From: CAZCAC01 sp964496575
GTDB lineage: Bacteria > Planctomycetota > UBA1135 > GCA-002686595
Direction of reading: 5' to 3'
DNA length: 52,775 nucleotides
Assembly (NCBI GenBank): GCA_964496575.1
Contig: CAZCAC010000055.1
Location: forward strand, 1-52,775
Below the pieces are notes generated by a model that saw only the letters and a program-made list of their open reading frames with translations, was not told the DNA's origin and did no database searches. The position numbers and the translations under genes were made by a program. The first letter of the stretch is position 1, and every line of letters begins with the position of its first letter. Of this stretch, positions 23,223 to 33,700 are shown one piece after another.

Positions 23223-26057
23223 ATGATGCTCGCCGCCCTCTGCCTGCTCGCGCTCCAGTCACCGTGGCCGGGCTTCCGCGGTCCCGAGCGGAGCGGCAAC
23301 GTGCCGCACGTCCGGCTCCCCGCCGCGTTCGATCCCGATCTCGACCGGCTCTGGCGCCGCGAGCTCCCCCCCGGGCACTCCTCTCCCGTGCTCGCCGGGG
23401 ACGGGGTGTTCGTGACCTTCTGCCGGCGCGGCCAGGTCTTCACCGCCTGCTTCGACGCGGCCGACGGACGACGACGGTGGGAGCGGGCCGAGCCTCGGCC
23501 GGCGGGAGAGCGCGCCCCTCGCGACGAAGCCAGCTGGGCCAACCACGCCGCCTCGTCGCCGGTGACCGACGGCCGCGGGCTCTTCGTCTGGTTCCCCGAC
23601 TTCGGGCTGGTGGCCTACGAGCTCTCCGGCGAGGAGCGCTGGCGCCTGCCACTGGTCCGCTGGCAGGGCCCGTACCCCGGAGCGAGCTCTCCCGCCCTGG
23701 CTCAGGGTCGGCTCGTTCACGTCTTCGACCACGACCGCCGCTCCTTCCTGATCGCCGTCGATCCAGCGGACGGCAGCATTCTGTGGAAGACCGATCGACC
23801 CTTCGCCACGCACGGCTACTCCTCGCCGACCATCCTCGGGGATGTCGTCATCGTCTCCGGCTCGCGGCGCGTCGACGCGTACGACCTGCATTCGGGACGC
23901 AACCTCTGGTGGGCCGAGGGGATGGCGTGGCAGCCGCGTTCGACCCCGGTGGGCGGGGACGGCGTCGTCTTCGTCCAATCGGCGGTGAACACGCAGAGCC
24001 AGTTCGGCTCACGCATCTCCTCGAAGAGCTGGTCGCAGGCGCTGGAGGCGTGGGACAGGAACGGGGACGGTCGAATCGTTCACGGGGAGCTGACCGTCGA
24101 GGACATGCCCGGCGAGTTCTGGAAGATCCACGATCTCGACGAGAACCGCGAGTTCGACTCCGAGGAGTGGGAGCGACTGCGCGGGCGCATGAAGTCGGGG
24201 AGCGGCCTCTGGGCCCTGCGTCTCGGCGGGGAAGGGGACGTGGGGGAGAGCCACGTCCTCTGGACGCGGATGCGGCGGGTCCCGCTCAACCCGACCCCGC
24301 TCCGAGTTGGCGACGTGCTGGTCATGCTGCGCGACGGCTGGAACGCGATCGGGATCGATGCGCGCGACGGCAGCGAGCTCTGGACGACGAGCACCGGAGG
24401 GTTGCGATCCAAGGTCTACTCCTCGCCAATCGCGATCGGCGGTGAGGTCCTCATCATCGACGAGAATGGCATGCTCGCGATCCTCGATCCGAGCGACGGC
24501 CGGGTGCTGGCCACGCACGAGCTGGAGGAAGAGGTGTGGGCGACGCCGGCGGTCGGCACGGAGACGTTCTTCGTGAGGACGAGTGAAGCGCTGCACGCGT
24601 ACCGCCTCGCTGCGCCGCCGGCCGACCTCGAGGCGAGTGCTTTCGTCGGCGTCGATGTCCTGACCATGGACGAGCGTGGGAAGCTTCGCGACCAGACCGT
24701 CGTCGTGCGCGAGGGGCGCGTGGTCCGGCTCGGGCCGCGCGAGGACACGCCCCTGTCGGAACGGATCGAGGTGCTCGCGCAGGGCCCGGGTCTGACGGTG
24801 GTGCCGGGTCTGATCGACATGTGGACGCGGGTGGAGGATGAGCACGAGCCGCTGCGGCACCTCCTCGCCGGCGTGACGACGCTGCGGGTCGTCGACGGCC
24901 GGCCGGCGCTCCTGGAGCTGCGCGAGGCGATCGGACGCGGGGAGGTCCCCGGCCCGGAGCTGGTGATCGGCGCGCCGGTCTTCAGGGCTGATCTCGACCC
25001 CTCGAAGGCCGCGGCGGCGGTCGATGCCGCGATCGCGGCCGGGTACGACTTCGTGAGCGCCTCGCGCGACCTCAGGCCACAAGGCTGGCATGAGGCGGCT
25101 GCGCACGCACAAGAGCTCGGCTTCCCCTTCGCGGGGGTCCGGCACCACAAGATCGGGCTGGAGGAGGTCCTGGCGAGCCAGCCCTGGACCCTCGATCACT
25201 TCGAGACGCTCGCTTCGGAGCCGGATCTCGCCGTGGCCCTGGCCCGCGCAGAGGTCGGAGTGACGCCGATGGTCTCCTCGTTCTCGGTGTGGATCGAGGC
25301 GGCGATCAGTCGCCGGGAGTGGATAGAGACCAGAAAGGCGGTGCGCGACATCTCTCCGATCGTCCACCTCCTGTGGAGCCCCGAAGCCGGAGCGTTGCAC
25401 CGGGGGCTGACCCGGCGGGAGCTGCAGGGGAAGCGAGGTTCACTCCGAGCGCAGCGCAACAAGCTCCGAGGGCTCGACGCGGCGGGCGTCCAGCTGCTCG
25501 CCGGCTCGGACTCGATCGCCTCCTTCATCCACCCGGGCCAGGGGCTGCATCGCGAGCTGCGCACCTTCGTGGGATCGGGCCTCGCGCCGGCGGATGCGCT
25601 GCGCGCGGCGACGGTCGCGCCGGGCCGCGTGCTGGAGCGTGTCCTCGGTGAAGCGCGGGGCACGGTGACCGCAGGCGGCGTGGCGAACCTGATCCTGGTC
25701 GCCGGCGATCCACTGGCGAACCTGCGCCGGCTCGAGGAGCCGCGTGGCGTGATGGTCGGCGGGCGCTGGTACCGGCGCGGTGAGCTCGAGGCCGCGCTCG
25801 AGCTCGCTCGCGAGATCTACCGGCGGGAGGCGGCATTCGTGCAGGCGGTCGTCGCGCTGCGGCCGGCGGGCACGGAGTCGCTGGCCGAGGCTCTCGAGAG
25901 CGAGGCGATGCAGAACCTCGAGCTGCGCGAGAGTACGGCGCGACGCCTGGTCGAGCTGCTGCGCCTTCCCCGCATTCGCCGCGTCAGGGACGCCGCGACG
26001 GTGGAGGCCTTCGCGGAGCGGCGCTGGCCGAACGGTTCGGAGACGGTCGGGGACTGA
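23223..26057 (+). CDS. PQQ-propeller / EF-hand / amidohydrolase-like fusion protein (copy 2)
   Basis: A 944-residue paralogue of the 7467 gene, alignable end to end. It has a signal sequence, WPGFRGPERSG, a PQQ-like propeller, EF-hand-like loops (DRNGDGRIVHGE and the weaker DENREFDSEE), and an amidohydrolase-like half. As in copy 1, the PGLID turn is followed by Trp534-x-Arg536 in place of the metal-binding HxH, while the LDHFETL His and LLAGSDS Asp remain. The start was set at 23223 because similarity between the copies begins at CCCGATGAT and the signal peptides then align; an in-frame ATG at 23211 is possible. The gene converges on the DUF4349 gene with only 6 nt between the stops. Confidence 0.87.
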   Translation: MMLAALCLLALQSPWPGFRGPERSGNVPHVRLPAAFDPDLDRLWRRELPPGHSSPVLAGDGVFVTFCRRGQVFTACFDAADGRRRWERAEPRPAGERAPRDEASWANHAASSPVTDGRGLFVWFPDFGLVAYELSGEERWRLPLVRWQGPYPGASSPALAQGRLVHVFDHDRRSFLIAVDPADGSILWKTDRPFATHGYSSPTILGDVVIVSGSRRVDAYDLHSGRNLWWAEGMAWQPRSTPVGGDGVVFVQSAVNTQSQFGSRISSKSWSQALEAWDRNGDGRIVHGELTVEDMPGEFWKIHDLDENREFDSEEWERLRGRMKSGSGLWALRLGGEGDVGESHVLWTRMRRVPLNPTPLRVGDVLVMLRDGWNAIGIDARDGSELWTTSTGGLRSKVYSSPIAIGGEVLIIDENGMLAILDPSDGRVLATHELEEEVWATPAVGTETFFVRTSEALHAYRLAAPPADLEASAFVGVDVLTMDERGKLRDQTVVVREGRVVRLGPREDTPLSERIEVLAQGPGLTVVPGLIDMWTRVEDEHEPLRHLLAGVTTLRVVDGRPALLELREAIGRGEVPGPELVIGAPVFRADLDPSKAAAAVDAAIAAGYDFVSASRDLRPQGWHEAAAHAQELGFPFAGVRHHKIGLEEVLASQPWTLDHFETLASEPDLAVALARAEVGVTPMVSSFSVWIEAAISRREWIETRKAVRDISPIVHLLWSPEAGALHRGLTRRELQGKRGSLRAQRNKLRGLDAAGVQLLAGSDSIASFIHPGQGLHRELRTFVGSGLAPADALRAATVAPGRVLERVLGEARGTVTAGGVANLILVAGDPLANLRRLEEPRGVMVGGRWYRRGELEAALELAREIYRREAAFVQAVVALRPAGTESLAEALESEAMQNLELRESTARRLVELLRLPRIRRVRDAATVEAFAERRWPNGSETVGD

Positions 26058-26063
26058 GCGGAC

Positions 26064-26987
26064 CTACCCCCGCTCGCCCGCCCGCGCTGCCCGTCGCATC
26101 TTCGCGCCGGCCGCCAGCCGCCGCTCCAGCCAGTGCACGCCGCGGATGACCAGCCACACGACGAAGAGCAGCGGGAGGAGCCACGGCAGGAACGCGACCG
26201 CCAGGAGAAGGATCCCGCGACCGACGGAGAGCATCGCCTGCCACGAATTGGAGAGGGTGGCGGCGATCGCCTCGCCCAGGCCTTGCGGTTCCACCGCGGC
26301 GAAGACCGCGTGAGTGGTGAGCTCGACGGTGAGCGTGCTGTACGCCACCTGGCTCTCCCAGAGGCGCAGCTTGCCCTCGAAGCGCTCGATCGTCTCGCGC
26401 ACCCGACCCAGCTCCGCCTCGACCTCGAGGAGCTCTCCCACCTCCTGGGCCCGGGTCGTGAGCATCTCGAGCAACCGGGTCTCGAGCTGGCGGGCACTCT
26501 CGAGCCGCGCCTCGAGATCGAAGTACTCCTCGGTGATGTCCTGGGTGTCGAGCGTCTCGTGGATCACCGTGCCGAGCTCGGAGAAGGACGCCAGCGCGGA
26601 GCCGAGCGAGGTGGCGGGGATCCGGAGCACGAGAACGGCGCGCGACGCGCGGCCCTGGTGGTGATCGACGCGCGCGCTCGCCAAGAAACCCCCGGCCTCG
26701 GCGAGGCTGGTCTCGATGGCGCGCCTCGCCTCGTCACAGGAGTCGACCTCCAGGTGCAACTCCGCGTTCTGGATCAGCTTGCGAGCGATGTCGGGGGCCT
26801 GGGTCTGCCCGCCGCCGACCTGGCCCCGCGTGCTCGCTTCGCTGACTCCACCGCCGGCCTGGACCCTCGCGGCGGGCGCTGACTCCAGCGCGGCGTGTTC
26901 CGCACCGCAGGCGGCGAGGAGCGCGCCGATGATGAGAAACACGCCTGCGATCACCTCGTTCCGGAGAACTCCCCTGGGAGCCTTCAT
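26064..26987 (-). CDS. DUF4349-family lipoprotein
   Basis: A 307-residue envelope protein. The N-terminal signal ends in the lipobox LLAAC (Cys27). The body has the DUF4349 pattern: a beta-strand AELHLEVDSCDEARRAIETSLAEAGGFLAS, then RIPATSLGSALASFSELG, then a long coiled coil (about residues 150-215; ITEEYFDLEARLESARQLE) and a strand AYSTLTVELTT. A membrane helix near the C-terminus (LLPLLFVVWLVI) is followed by a basic tail. The family's function is unknown. ATG 26987 is preceded by an AAAGGA ribosome-binding site, which decides it over the long upstream open frame. It diverges from the sigma-fusion gene across 269 nt. Confidence 0.88.
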   Translation of the reverse strand: MKAPRGVLRNEVIAGVFLIIGALLAACGAEHAALESAPAARVQAGGGVSEASTRGQVGGGQTQAPDIARKLIQNAELHLEVDSCDEARRAIETSLAEAGGFLASARVDHHQGRASRAVLVLRIPATSLGSALASFSELGTVIHETLDTQDITEEYFDLEARLESARQLETRLLEMLTTRAQEVGELLEVEAELGRVRETIERFEGKLRLWESQVAYSTLTVELTTHAVFAAVEPQGLGEAIAATLSNSWQAMLSVGRGILLLAVAFLPWLLPLLFVVWLVIRGVHWLERRLAAGAKMRRAARAGERG

Positions 26988-27256
26988 CGTCGGTCCTTTG
27001 CTCGGGGTCTGGCGGCCTATCGGGCCGCGGATGCTCTGCGTACGGCGCCCCGCCGGGATCGTGGGTGCACGCCACCGGATTCTGTCCCGGCCCCACGCCG
27101 GCGGTTTCACGAGAGAGCGAGACCTCGCCCGGAATCTCCCTGCCCCGTACCCTGGAGAGCCGGAGCTCTCGCCCGTGCCCCCGGAGATGACCCGCGAAGA
27201 GAATCCCGAGAACGCGGCATCGGATTCTCCTCCGGCGCCCACGTGGGGTGTTCACC

Positions 27257-30115
27257 ATGAATGACCCCCGAACCACCCAGGCGAAGCTGATCGAGCTGGC
27301 CGAGACGAGCGGCTGGGCCCGGCAGCTGGCCCGACGTCTCGTCGGCGACGAGCACCTGGCCGAGGACGTGGTGCAGGACGCCTATCTCGCGGCACTCCAG
27401 GCCCCCGACGCGGCTCGCACGCGCTCGGCGTGGCTGGCGGGTGCGGTCCGGAACCTGGCCCGCGGGCTCGTCCGGGATCGCGCGCGCCGAGTCCGGCGCG
27501 AAGAGCGAGGTGCCCGTGGCGAAGCGCTGCCCGGAACATCCGAGACCGCGGCTCGCCTCGAGCAGCAGGAGATCCTCATCCGGACCCTCCTCCAGCTCGA
27601 AGAGCCGTTTCGCGGTGCGCTGCTCGCCCGCTACGTCGACGGCCTGCCGCCGCGGAAGATCGCCGGCCAGCTCGGCGTGCCGATCGCCACGGTCAATAGC
27701 CGCCTGGCCCGTGGGCTGAGCCGGCTGCGCACGCGCCTCGAGGCCGAACACGGCGGCGACCGCGCCCAGTGGATCGCCGCCTTCGCGCCGCTCCTGCGGC
27801 CGCCGGTGGTGGGGGAGGGGTCCCCGATTCTCGGAGTGCTCCTCATGAAGAAGACCCTCGCCGCCGCCACCATGGTCCTGCTGCTCCCACTCGCATATTT
27901 CCTGGTCGCGGACTCCGCGCCGCTGCCCGCCGGTAGCGAGGAGACGCCGGTTGAGGTGCCGGCGCTCGTGGTTCAAGACGCCGAGGATCCATCGGAGCTG
28001 GAGGAGCTGCTGGGTGCTGGAGATCGGGTCGTGAATCCAGCACGCGAGTCGATCGAGAAGCACGAGGTCACCGAGCACGAGGGAGCGCCGCGGCGAATCC
28101 TGCGCGTGGTCGACCACTACCGGCGCGAGCCCGTCGCCGGCGCGGAGGTCTTCGTCGCCACCCAGGAGGCGATGATGATCGCGGCCCTGAAGAGAGGAGT
28201 CGCCGCGCTCACCCGCATGCCGGAGGAGCATCGCCAGTTCCTGGTCGAGGCCGGGAAGCGGTACGTGACCGACGAGGAGGGGAGCGTCGAGGTGCTCGGC
28301 TCCGCGTCGCAGGCCGTCGTGCTCGCGCGTCACGGGGACACCTTCGGGATCGACGCCCTGAAGACCGACGGCGAGGTGCAGGTGATCGTCCTCGAGCCCG
28401 ACAAGCTGCTGCGGGTTCGCGTGCTCGACTCGACCGGTAGGGCGGTGGCCGGAGTTCCCGTCGCGCTCCTCGGGACGACCCGGGGCGTGAGCGGTCATCC
28501 GGGCCAGGACCTTCCCCTCTCTCGAGCGACCACTGCCGCCGAGGAGGGCGGCGAACCCCACGCCGTTCTCGCGTGGTTCCAGCACTCGCTGGCGCAGCAC
28601 TACGAGCAGCTGTCCGTCGCGCTCGACTTCCCCCTGACGGAATCGGTTCGCCTTCCGGTCCACCCGACGAGGTGGCCGAGCGGGACCGTTGATCTCGAGC
28701 TGCCGCCGGTGGGATCGGTGCGGCTCACCATTCGCGATCGCGACGTCGACTCTCCCGTCGGCCGACGAACCGCGCTGCTCCGGACCCGGCCCGAAGAGGG
28801 GTTTCCCGCCTGGACTCCCGAGCCCGGTTCGCTCTCGAGGACGGCTCGTGACGGCTCCTACCGCTTCTGGCCGGTCGGGCTCGACACCGAGCTGGTCGTC
28901 TCCGTGTACTCGACCGATCCGGGCGTGCCGGTGATGAAGGAGCTCCTCGATCCGACCCGGGATGGAGAGGAGCGAGAGGTCGAGCTGGACGTCGGCGGTC
29001 GGTTGGTGATCTTTACCGGTCGCCTGCTCGAACCGGACGGGAGACCCTGCGCCTCGAGCTCGCTGATCGCCGAGCTCGGCGACCCGGAGAACTTCGTGCA
29101 CTTCGGTCTCGAGGAGGACGGGAGCTTCGAGTTCGAGTTCACCGAATACGAGACGAAGCCGCTGGTAGGTGTGGTCACGCTGACGGATACGAGTCCGACC
29201 GGAGGACGCCGAACGGGGCAGGCTCCGATCCGGATCACCCCGGCCGAGAACCGCTGCGATCTGGGAGACGTGCGCTTCGAGGAGTCGGCGCTCGGGGCCA
29301 CCGACCCTGCAGACCTCGCGGGGCGGGTGGTGGATACCGCGGGCGAGCCCGTGGGTGGCGCGTACGTCTCGTGGTCGCGACCGCTGCGCGGCGAGGCGGG
29401 AAGCGTCGCCTGGCCGGGGAGCGTGACCGTCGGCGCGGTGGCGTTGCCCGACGGCCGCTTCAGCATCACCTCGGAGCGGCCGGGCCTCGGGGCGCGACTG
29501 GAGGCTTCCGCGCGGAACGGGCTCTTCCACGAGCCGAAGCCGCTCGAAGAGCTGGAGGTGAACGCCGACGGGGAGCCGCTCCTGGTCATGGAGCCGGGCG
29601 CCGCGGTCACCGGCCGCCTGAAGTTCGACGCCGGGGTCGACCCGGGTCGCCTCCAGGTCCACGCCTGGGACCAGGCGGGTGGAGCGGTTCCGTCTCGTCG
29701 GGGCTGGTACGGCTGGCGAGAGGCGAGAGTGCAGGCGGACGGGGGCTTCCGCATCGAAGGTCTGCGGCCCGGCCGCTTCACCATTCGCGCCGGGATCGGC
29801 GAGCTCCACGACCGGGCTCGCCTGGTGGAAGACGTGGTCCTGCGAGTCGGCGAGAACACCGACGCCCGCCTCGACCCGATCGACCTGCGCGGGATGTTCC
29901 GGCTGTTCGACCTCCTGGTCGTCGACGAGGCGGGCCAGGCGGTGCTGGCCAGCGTGCGCGCCTTCCGCCACGGCGTGCAGAATGGACGCCCCATCGTCCT
30001 CGGGCCCGAGGATCTCGGCGTGACCGGCGCGGTCCGATCGTGCTGGGCGAGGAGCCGGAAGCTGCTCTCCTCCTCCAGGCGAGCGGGTTCTTTCCCGTGC
30101 TCCTCGATCCGCTGA
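27257..30115 (+). CDS. ECF-type sigma factor fused to a TM segment and carboxypeptidase-regulatory-like repeats (frameshifted)
   Basis: Residues 1-175 are an ECF-type sigma factor: region 2 (GDEHLAEDVVQDAYLAAL) and region 4 (RKIAGQLGVPIATVNSRLARGLSRLR). At residue 197 MKKTLAAATMVLLLPLAYF begins a hydrophobic helix, followed by about 700 residues of beta-sandwich repeats of carboxypeptidase-regulatory-like type (VLDSTGRAVAGVPVALL, VVDTAGEPVGGAYVSW). Sigma factors with such membrane-crossing extensions are known in planctomycetes; release or tethering is the usual hypothesis. An internal ATG at 27845 with a good ribosome-binding site could give the extracytoplasmic part alone. Near 30030 the reading frame is lost: the in-frame tail to 30115 looks non-coding, while the true continuation lies in another frame to 30588. 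Confidence 0.8.
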   Translation: MNDPRTTQAKLIELAETSGWARQLARRLVGDEHLAEDVVQDAYLAALQAPDAARTRSAWLAGAVRNLARGLVRDRARRVRREERGARGEALPGTSETAARLEQQEILIRTLLQLEEPFRGALLARYVDGLPPRKIAGQLGVPIATVNSRLARGLSRLRTRLEAEHGGDRAQWIAAFAPLLRPPVVGEGSPILGVLLMKKTLAAATMVLLLPLAYFLVADSAPLPAGSEETPVEVPALVVQDAEDPSELEELLGAGDRVVNPARESIEKHEVTEHEGAPRRILRVVDHYRREPVAGAEVFVATQEAMMIAALKRGVAALTRMPEEHRQFLVEAGKRYVTDEEGSVEVLGSASQAVVLARHGDTFGIDALKTDGEVQVIVLEPDKLLRVRVLDSTGRAVAGVPVALLGTTRGVSGHPGQDLPLSRATTAAEEGGEPHAVLAWFQHSLAQHYEQLSVALDFPLTESVRLPVHPTRWPSGTVDLELPPVGSVRLTIRDRDVDSPVGRRTALLRTRPEEGFPAWTPEPGSLSRTARDGSYRFWPVGLDTELVVSVYSTDPGVPVMKELLDPTRDGEEREVELDVGGRLVIFTGRLLEPDGRPCASSSLIAELGDPENFVHFGLEEDGSFEFEFTEYETKPLVGVVTLTDTSPTGGRRTGQAPIRITPAENRCDLGDVRFEESALGATDPADLAGRVVDTAGEPVGGAYVSWSRPLRGEAGSVAWPGSVTVGAVALPDGRFSITSERPGLGARLEASARNGLFHEPKPLEELEVNADGEPLLVMEPGAAVTGRLKFDAGVDPGRLQVHAWDQAGGAVPSRRGWYGWREARVQADGGFRIEGLRPGRFTIRAGIGELHDRARLVEDVVLRVGENTDARLDPIDLRGMFRLFDLLVVDEAGQAVLASVRAFRHGVQNGRPIVLGPEDLGVTGAVRSCWARSRKLLSSSRRAGSFPCSSIR
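27833..27836 (+). promoter_or_regulatory. Internal ribosome-binding site in the sigma fusion
   Basis: GGAG lies 8 nt before the in-frame ATG at 27845, where a signal-peptide-like sequence (KKTLAAATMVLLLPLAYF) begins. It would permit separate translation of the exported half of the fusion. Confidence 0.4.
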
Positions 30116-30588
30116 ACCTGCCCGAGACGGTCGTCCTCCTCCGCGGCTTGGAGCTCGAGCTGGAGTGGTCCGGCGCTCGCTCGCTCGCGGATCTGCCGGC
30201 CCGGCTGCGTCTCGACCTCGTGCCGCTCGAGGATCCGTGGGGCCCGGCGAGGGCGGTCAGCTACCTGCGCACCTGTTCACCGGGGCGGGTCGACCTCGCC
30301 TCCGATGGCCCGACCACGACGCGGGTCCCCGCGCCGGGAACCTACCGGTTGGAGTGGACGATCTTCTACGAGTGGAAGTCGGGCCATTCCCTCAGGCGCG
30401 AGATCGAGCTGGCGGCGCCGCGATCGCTGCAGGTCGAGGACGCGCCGGGCACGCGGCTGGTCTCCCTCGACGAGTCGATCCTCGAGCGGGAGGTCGCGTG
30501 GCTGCGCGGGGAGTTCGACCGCCTGCAGGATCGGGGCGGCATTCCGGCGGAGCTGCGGTTCGGGGAGAGGGTCGGGGATTCGAGGTGA
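30031..30588 (+). pseudogene. Out-of-frame C-terminal part of the sigma-fusion protein
   Basis: This frame continues the protein after the shift: GPIVLGEEPEAALLL, then VLLDPLNLPETVVLLRGLELELEW, TYRLEWTIFYEWKSG and VAWLRGEFDRLQDRGG. It adds about 185 residues of plausible beta-rich sequence. One missing base between about 30026 and 30031 would join it to the main frame as GVTG-x-GPIVLG. No slippery heptamer is evident, so a mutation or a sequencing/assembly error is more likely than programmed frameshifting. Confidence 0.75.
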
Positions 30589-30718
30589 GGCCTGGAGGGT
30601 AGTGGGAAAGAGGGCTTTCCACGCGACCGCGAATCGCTCGGCGTGCGATAGTCGAGCGATTCTCGGCCCGGCGCAGGCGCCGGTGCTCTCGTCCGACGGC
30701 CCCCTCCAGAGCCCCGTC

Positions 30719-33700
30719 ATGTACCACCGTCTGTTGTGGATCGCGCTGTACATCTCGCTCGTCTCGGTTGCTGGAACAGCGGAGTCCTCCCCTCCGCGCG
30801 GCGCCCTGAACATCATTCCCCGGCCGGCGGAGCTCATCGTCGGGGAGGGGACGTTCCAGGTGTCGCGTACCACGACCGTGGTGGCGAGCGGGCGGGCTCG
30901 AGGCGAAGCGGATCGCCTGATCGAGACTCTGGCCCCGGCGATGGGCTTCGAGCTGGAGCGGGTCGACGATCGAGCCGGGGCGGGGGGCATCGAGCTGGTC
31001 ATCGATGAGACGCTCGGGGAAGCGCTCGGCACCGAGGGCTATACGCTCGATGTGACGAGTGAGTCGATCAGCCTCCGCGCCGCCGCCGAGGCGGGATTGT
31101 TCTACGGGATCCAGACGCTGCGGCAGCTCTTGCCGGTGGAGATCTACTCGCCCCGCCGCGTCGACGGCGTGGCCTGGACCGTGCCCGGCGTGGCCATCAC
31201 CGACTACCCGCGCTTCGAATGGCGGGGACTCCTGATCGACCCCGCGCGGCACTTCATCCCGGTAGAGGACGTCAAGCATTTCATCGAGGTGATGGCCCTG
31301 CACAAGTACAACCGGTTGCAGGTCCACCTCACCGACAACGAGGGCTGGCGGATCGAGATCGAGAAGTACCCGGAGCTGGCCGTGCTCGGCTCGCAGATGG
31401 ACTGGAACCTCCGCTACCGGGATGGCGAAGGACCGCGCTGCTTCGGATACTACACGCAAGACGAGATCCGTGAGCTGGTGCGCTACGCGGCCGAGCGATA
31501 CATCACCATCGTCCCCGAGATCGAGATGCCCTACCACGCGGGCTCGGCGATCGTGGCCCACCCCGAGCTCGGGGTCGACATGGGGCACCTGGCTGAGCTG
31601 CCGCCCGCCGAGCGCTGGGGGAACGTGAAGCACTGGCGGCCCAAGTCGGGCCTCCTCGCCCCGCGGCCCGCGAGCGTCGCCTTCATGCAGGACGTCCTGA
31701 CCGAGGTGATCGACCTGTTCCCCAGCCGCTTCATCCACATCGGCGGCGACGAGGCCAACTTGAAGGTCTGGACCGAGGACCTCGAGATGCAGGCGCTGAT
31801 GGTGGAGCTCGGCTGCGAGGACGCGCATGCGCTGCACAGCTGGTTCATCCGGCAGATGGACAGCTTTCTCAGCGAGCGCGGCCGGCGGATGGTCGGCTGG
31901 GACGAGATCCTCCAGGGAGGGCTGGCGCCTGGCGCGACGGTGATGAGCTGGCGCGGGACGAGCGGCGGAATCACCGCGGCTCGAGCCGGACACGACGTGG
32001 TCATGGCGCCGACCTCGCACACCTACTTCGACTACCGGCAGCACTCCGAGGAGCTGGGCCTCGGCCGGCAGGTGACCACCGTGGAGGACGTCTACACCTT
32101 CGATCCGATTCCCCAGGAGCTCGGGCGCGACGAGGCGAAGCGCGTACTCGGCGGTCAGGGGCAGCTCTGGGGGGAGCTGATCGCGACCCGCGAGCAGCGT
32201 GACTTCATGACCTGGCCGCGGGCGTGCGCGCTGAGCGAGACCCTCTGGTCGCCGATGGGGAACCGCAGCGTCGATCTCTTCCTCCTGCGCCTCGCCGCCC
32301 ATCTCGAGCGCCTGAAGCTGACGGGGGTCGACTACCGGCCACTGGACGAGGAGCCGGAGCGCTGGGAAGGACGGACCGATTCTGGTGCTCCCGCGGAGGC
32401 GCGAGCTCTGCTAGGGCGGCTGCTGCCCTACCTCGTCGACCGATTCCACTTCGAGACGATCCCGGCCGAGTCGGGCCGCGACGTGTTCGAGCTCGAGGCC
32501 GAGGGCGGCAACGTCGTCATCCGGGGCAACACCGGCGTCTCCATGGCGATGGGGCTCAACTGGTACCTCGAGAAGTACTGCCACGCACACGTCTCGTGGT
32601 ACGGCGACCAGCTCGACCTGCCCGATCCGCTGCCGGCGGTGCAGCCAGGAGTGCGTCGGGTTAGCTGGGCGAAGCACCGCTACTTCCTGAACTACTGCTG
32701 CTTCGGCTACTCGTTGCCGTGGTGGGACTGGGCGCAGTGGGAGCGGCTGATCGACTGGATGGCACTCCACGGCATCAACGCGCCGCTCGCCGTCACCGGA
32801 CAGGAAGCGGTCTGGCAGGCGGTCGGACGGCGGCTGGGTCTGACCGACGAGCAGCTGCAGGGGTTCCTCGCCGGGCCGCCGTACCTGCCCTTCGGCTGGA
32901 TGGGTTGTCTCGACGGCTGGGGCGGTCCGTTGCCGCAGAGCTGGATCGACCGGCACGAGGAGCTCGGCCGGAAGATCCTCGCCCGCGAGCGTGCCCTGGG
33001 GATGACGCCGGTATTGCAGGGCTTCACCGGCCACGTCCCCGCGGCGGTGGGGGAGCGGTACCCCGACGCGAAGCTGCACGAGATCCACTGGATCGAGTGG
33101 ACGACGTTTCTGCTGGACCCGCTCGATCCCCTGTTCGCGCAGGTGGCGAAGCTGTTCCTCGAGGAACAGATCCAGCGCTTCGGCACGGACCACCTCTACG
33201 CGGCGGACACCTTCATCGAGATGAGGCCGCCGAGTGGCGAGCTGGAGTACCTCGACCGCCTGGCCCGGGCGATCCACGCCGGCATGGTGGAGACCGACGA
33301 TCGGGCGATCTGGGTGCTGCAGACCTGGATCTTCCTGAATCAGCAGCAGTTCTGGACGCAGGAGCGCATCAAGGCCTTCCTCGACGCCGTGCCAGACGAG
33401 CAGATGCTCTGCCTGGATCTGTTCTGCGAGGATCGCCCGCAGTGGAGCCGCACGCAGGCGTTCTACGGCAAGCCCTGGATCTGGTGCAACGTGCAGAGTT
33501 TCGGGCGCACCGTCAATCTCGGTGGAGCGCTGGACGTGAACAACACCGGTCTCTCCGCCGCGCGACGGGATCCGGGGCGCAGCCGGCTCGCGGGGCTCGG
33601 CTTCGTCAATGAAGGGCTCGGCTACAACCCCGTCGCCTACGACCTGATGTTCGAGATGGCCTGGCGCGACGGGCCGATCGATCTCTCGCGATGGATCGAG

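Noticed and set aside
27107..29971. Minus-strand frame of 954 codons opposite the sigma fusion
   Set aside because: Shadow of the sigma-fusion gene with no family similarity, and it overlaps the divergent DUF4349 promoter region.
30020..30040. Programmed -1 frameshifting in the sigma-fusion gene
   Set aside because: No slippery heptamer or obvious downstream structure; a lost base is simpler.
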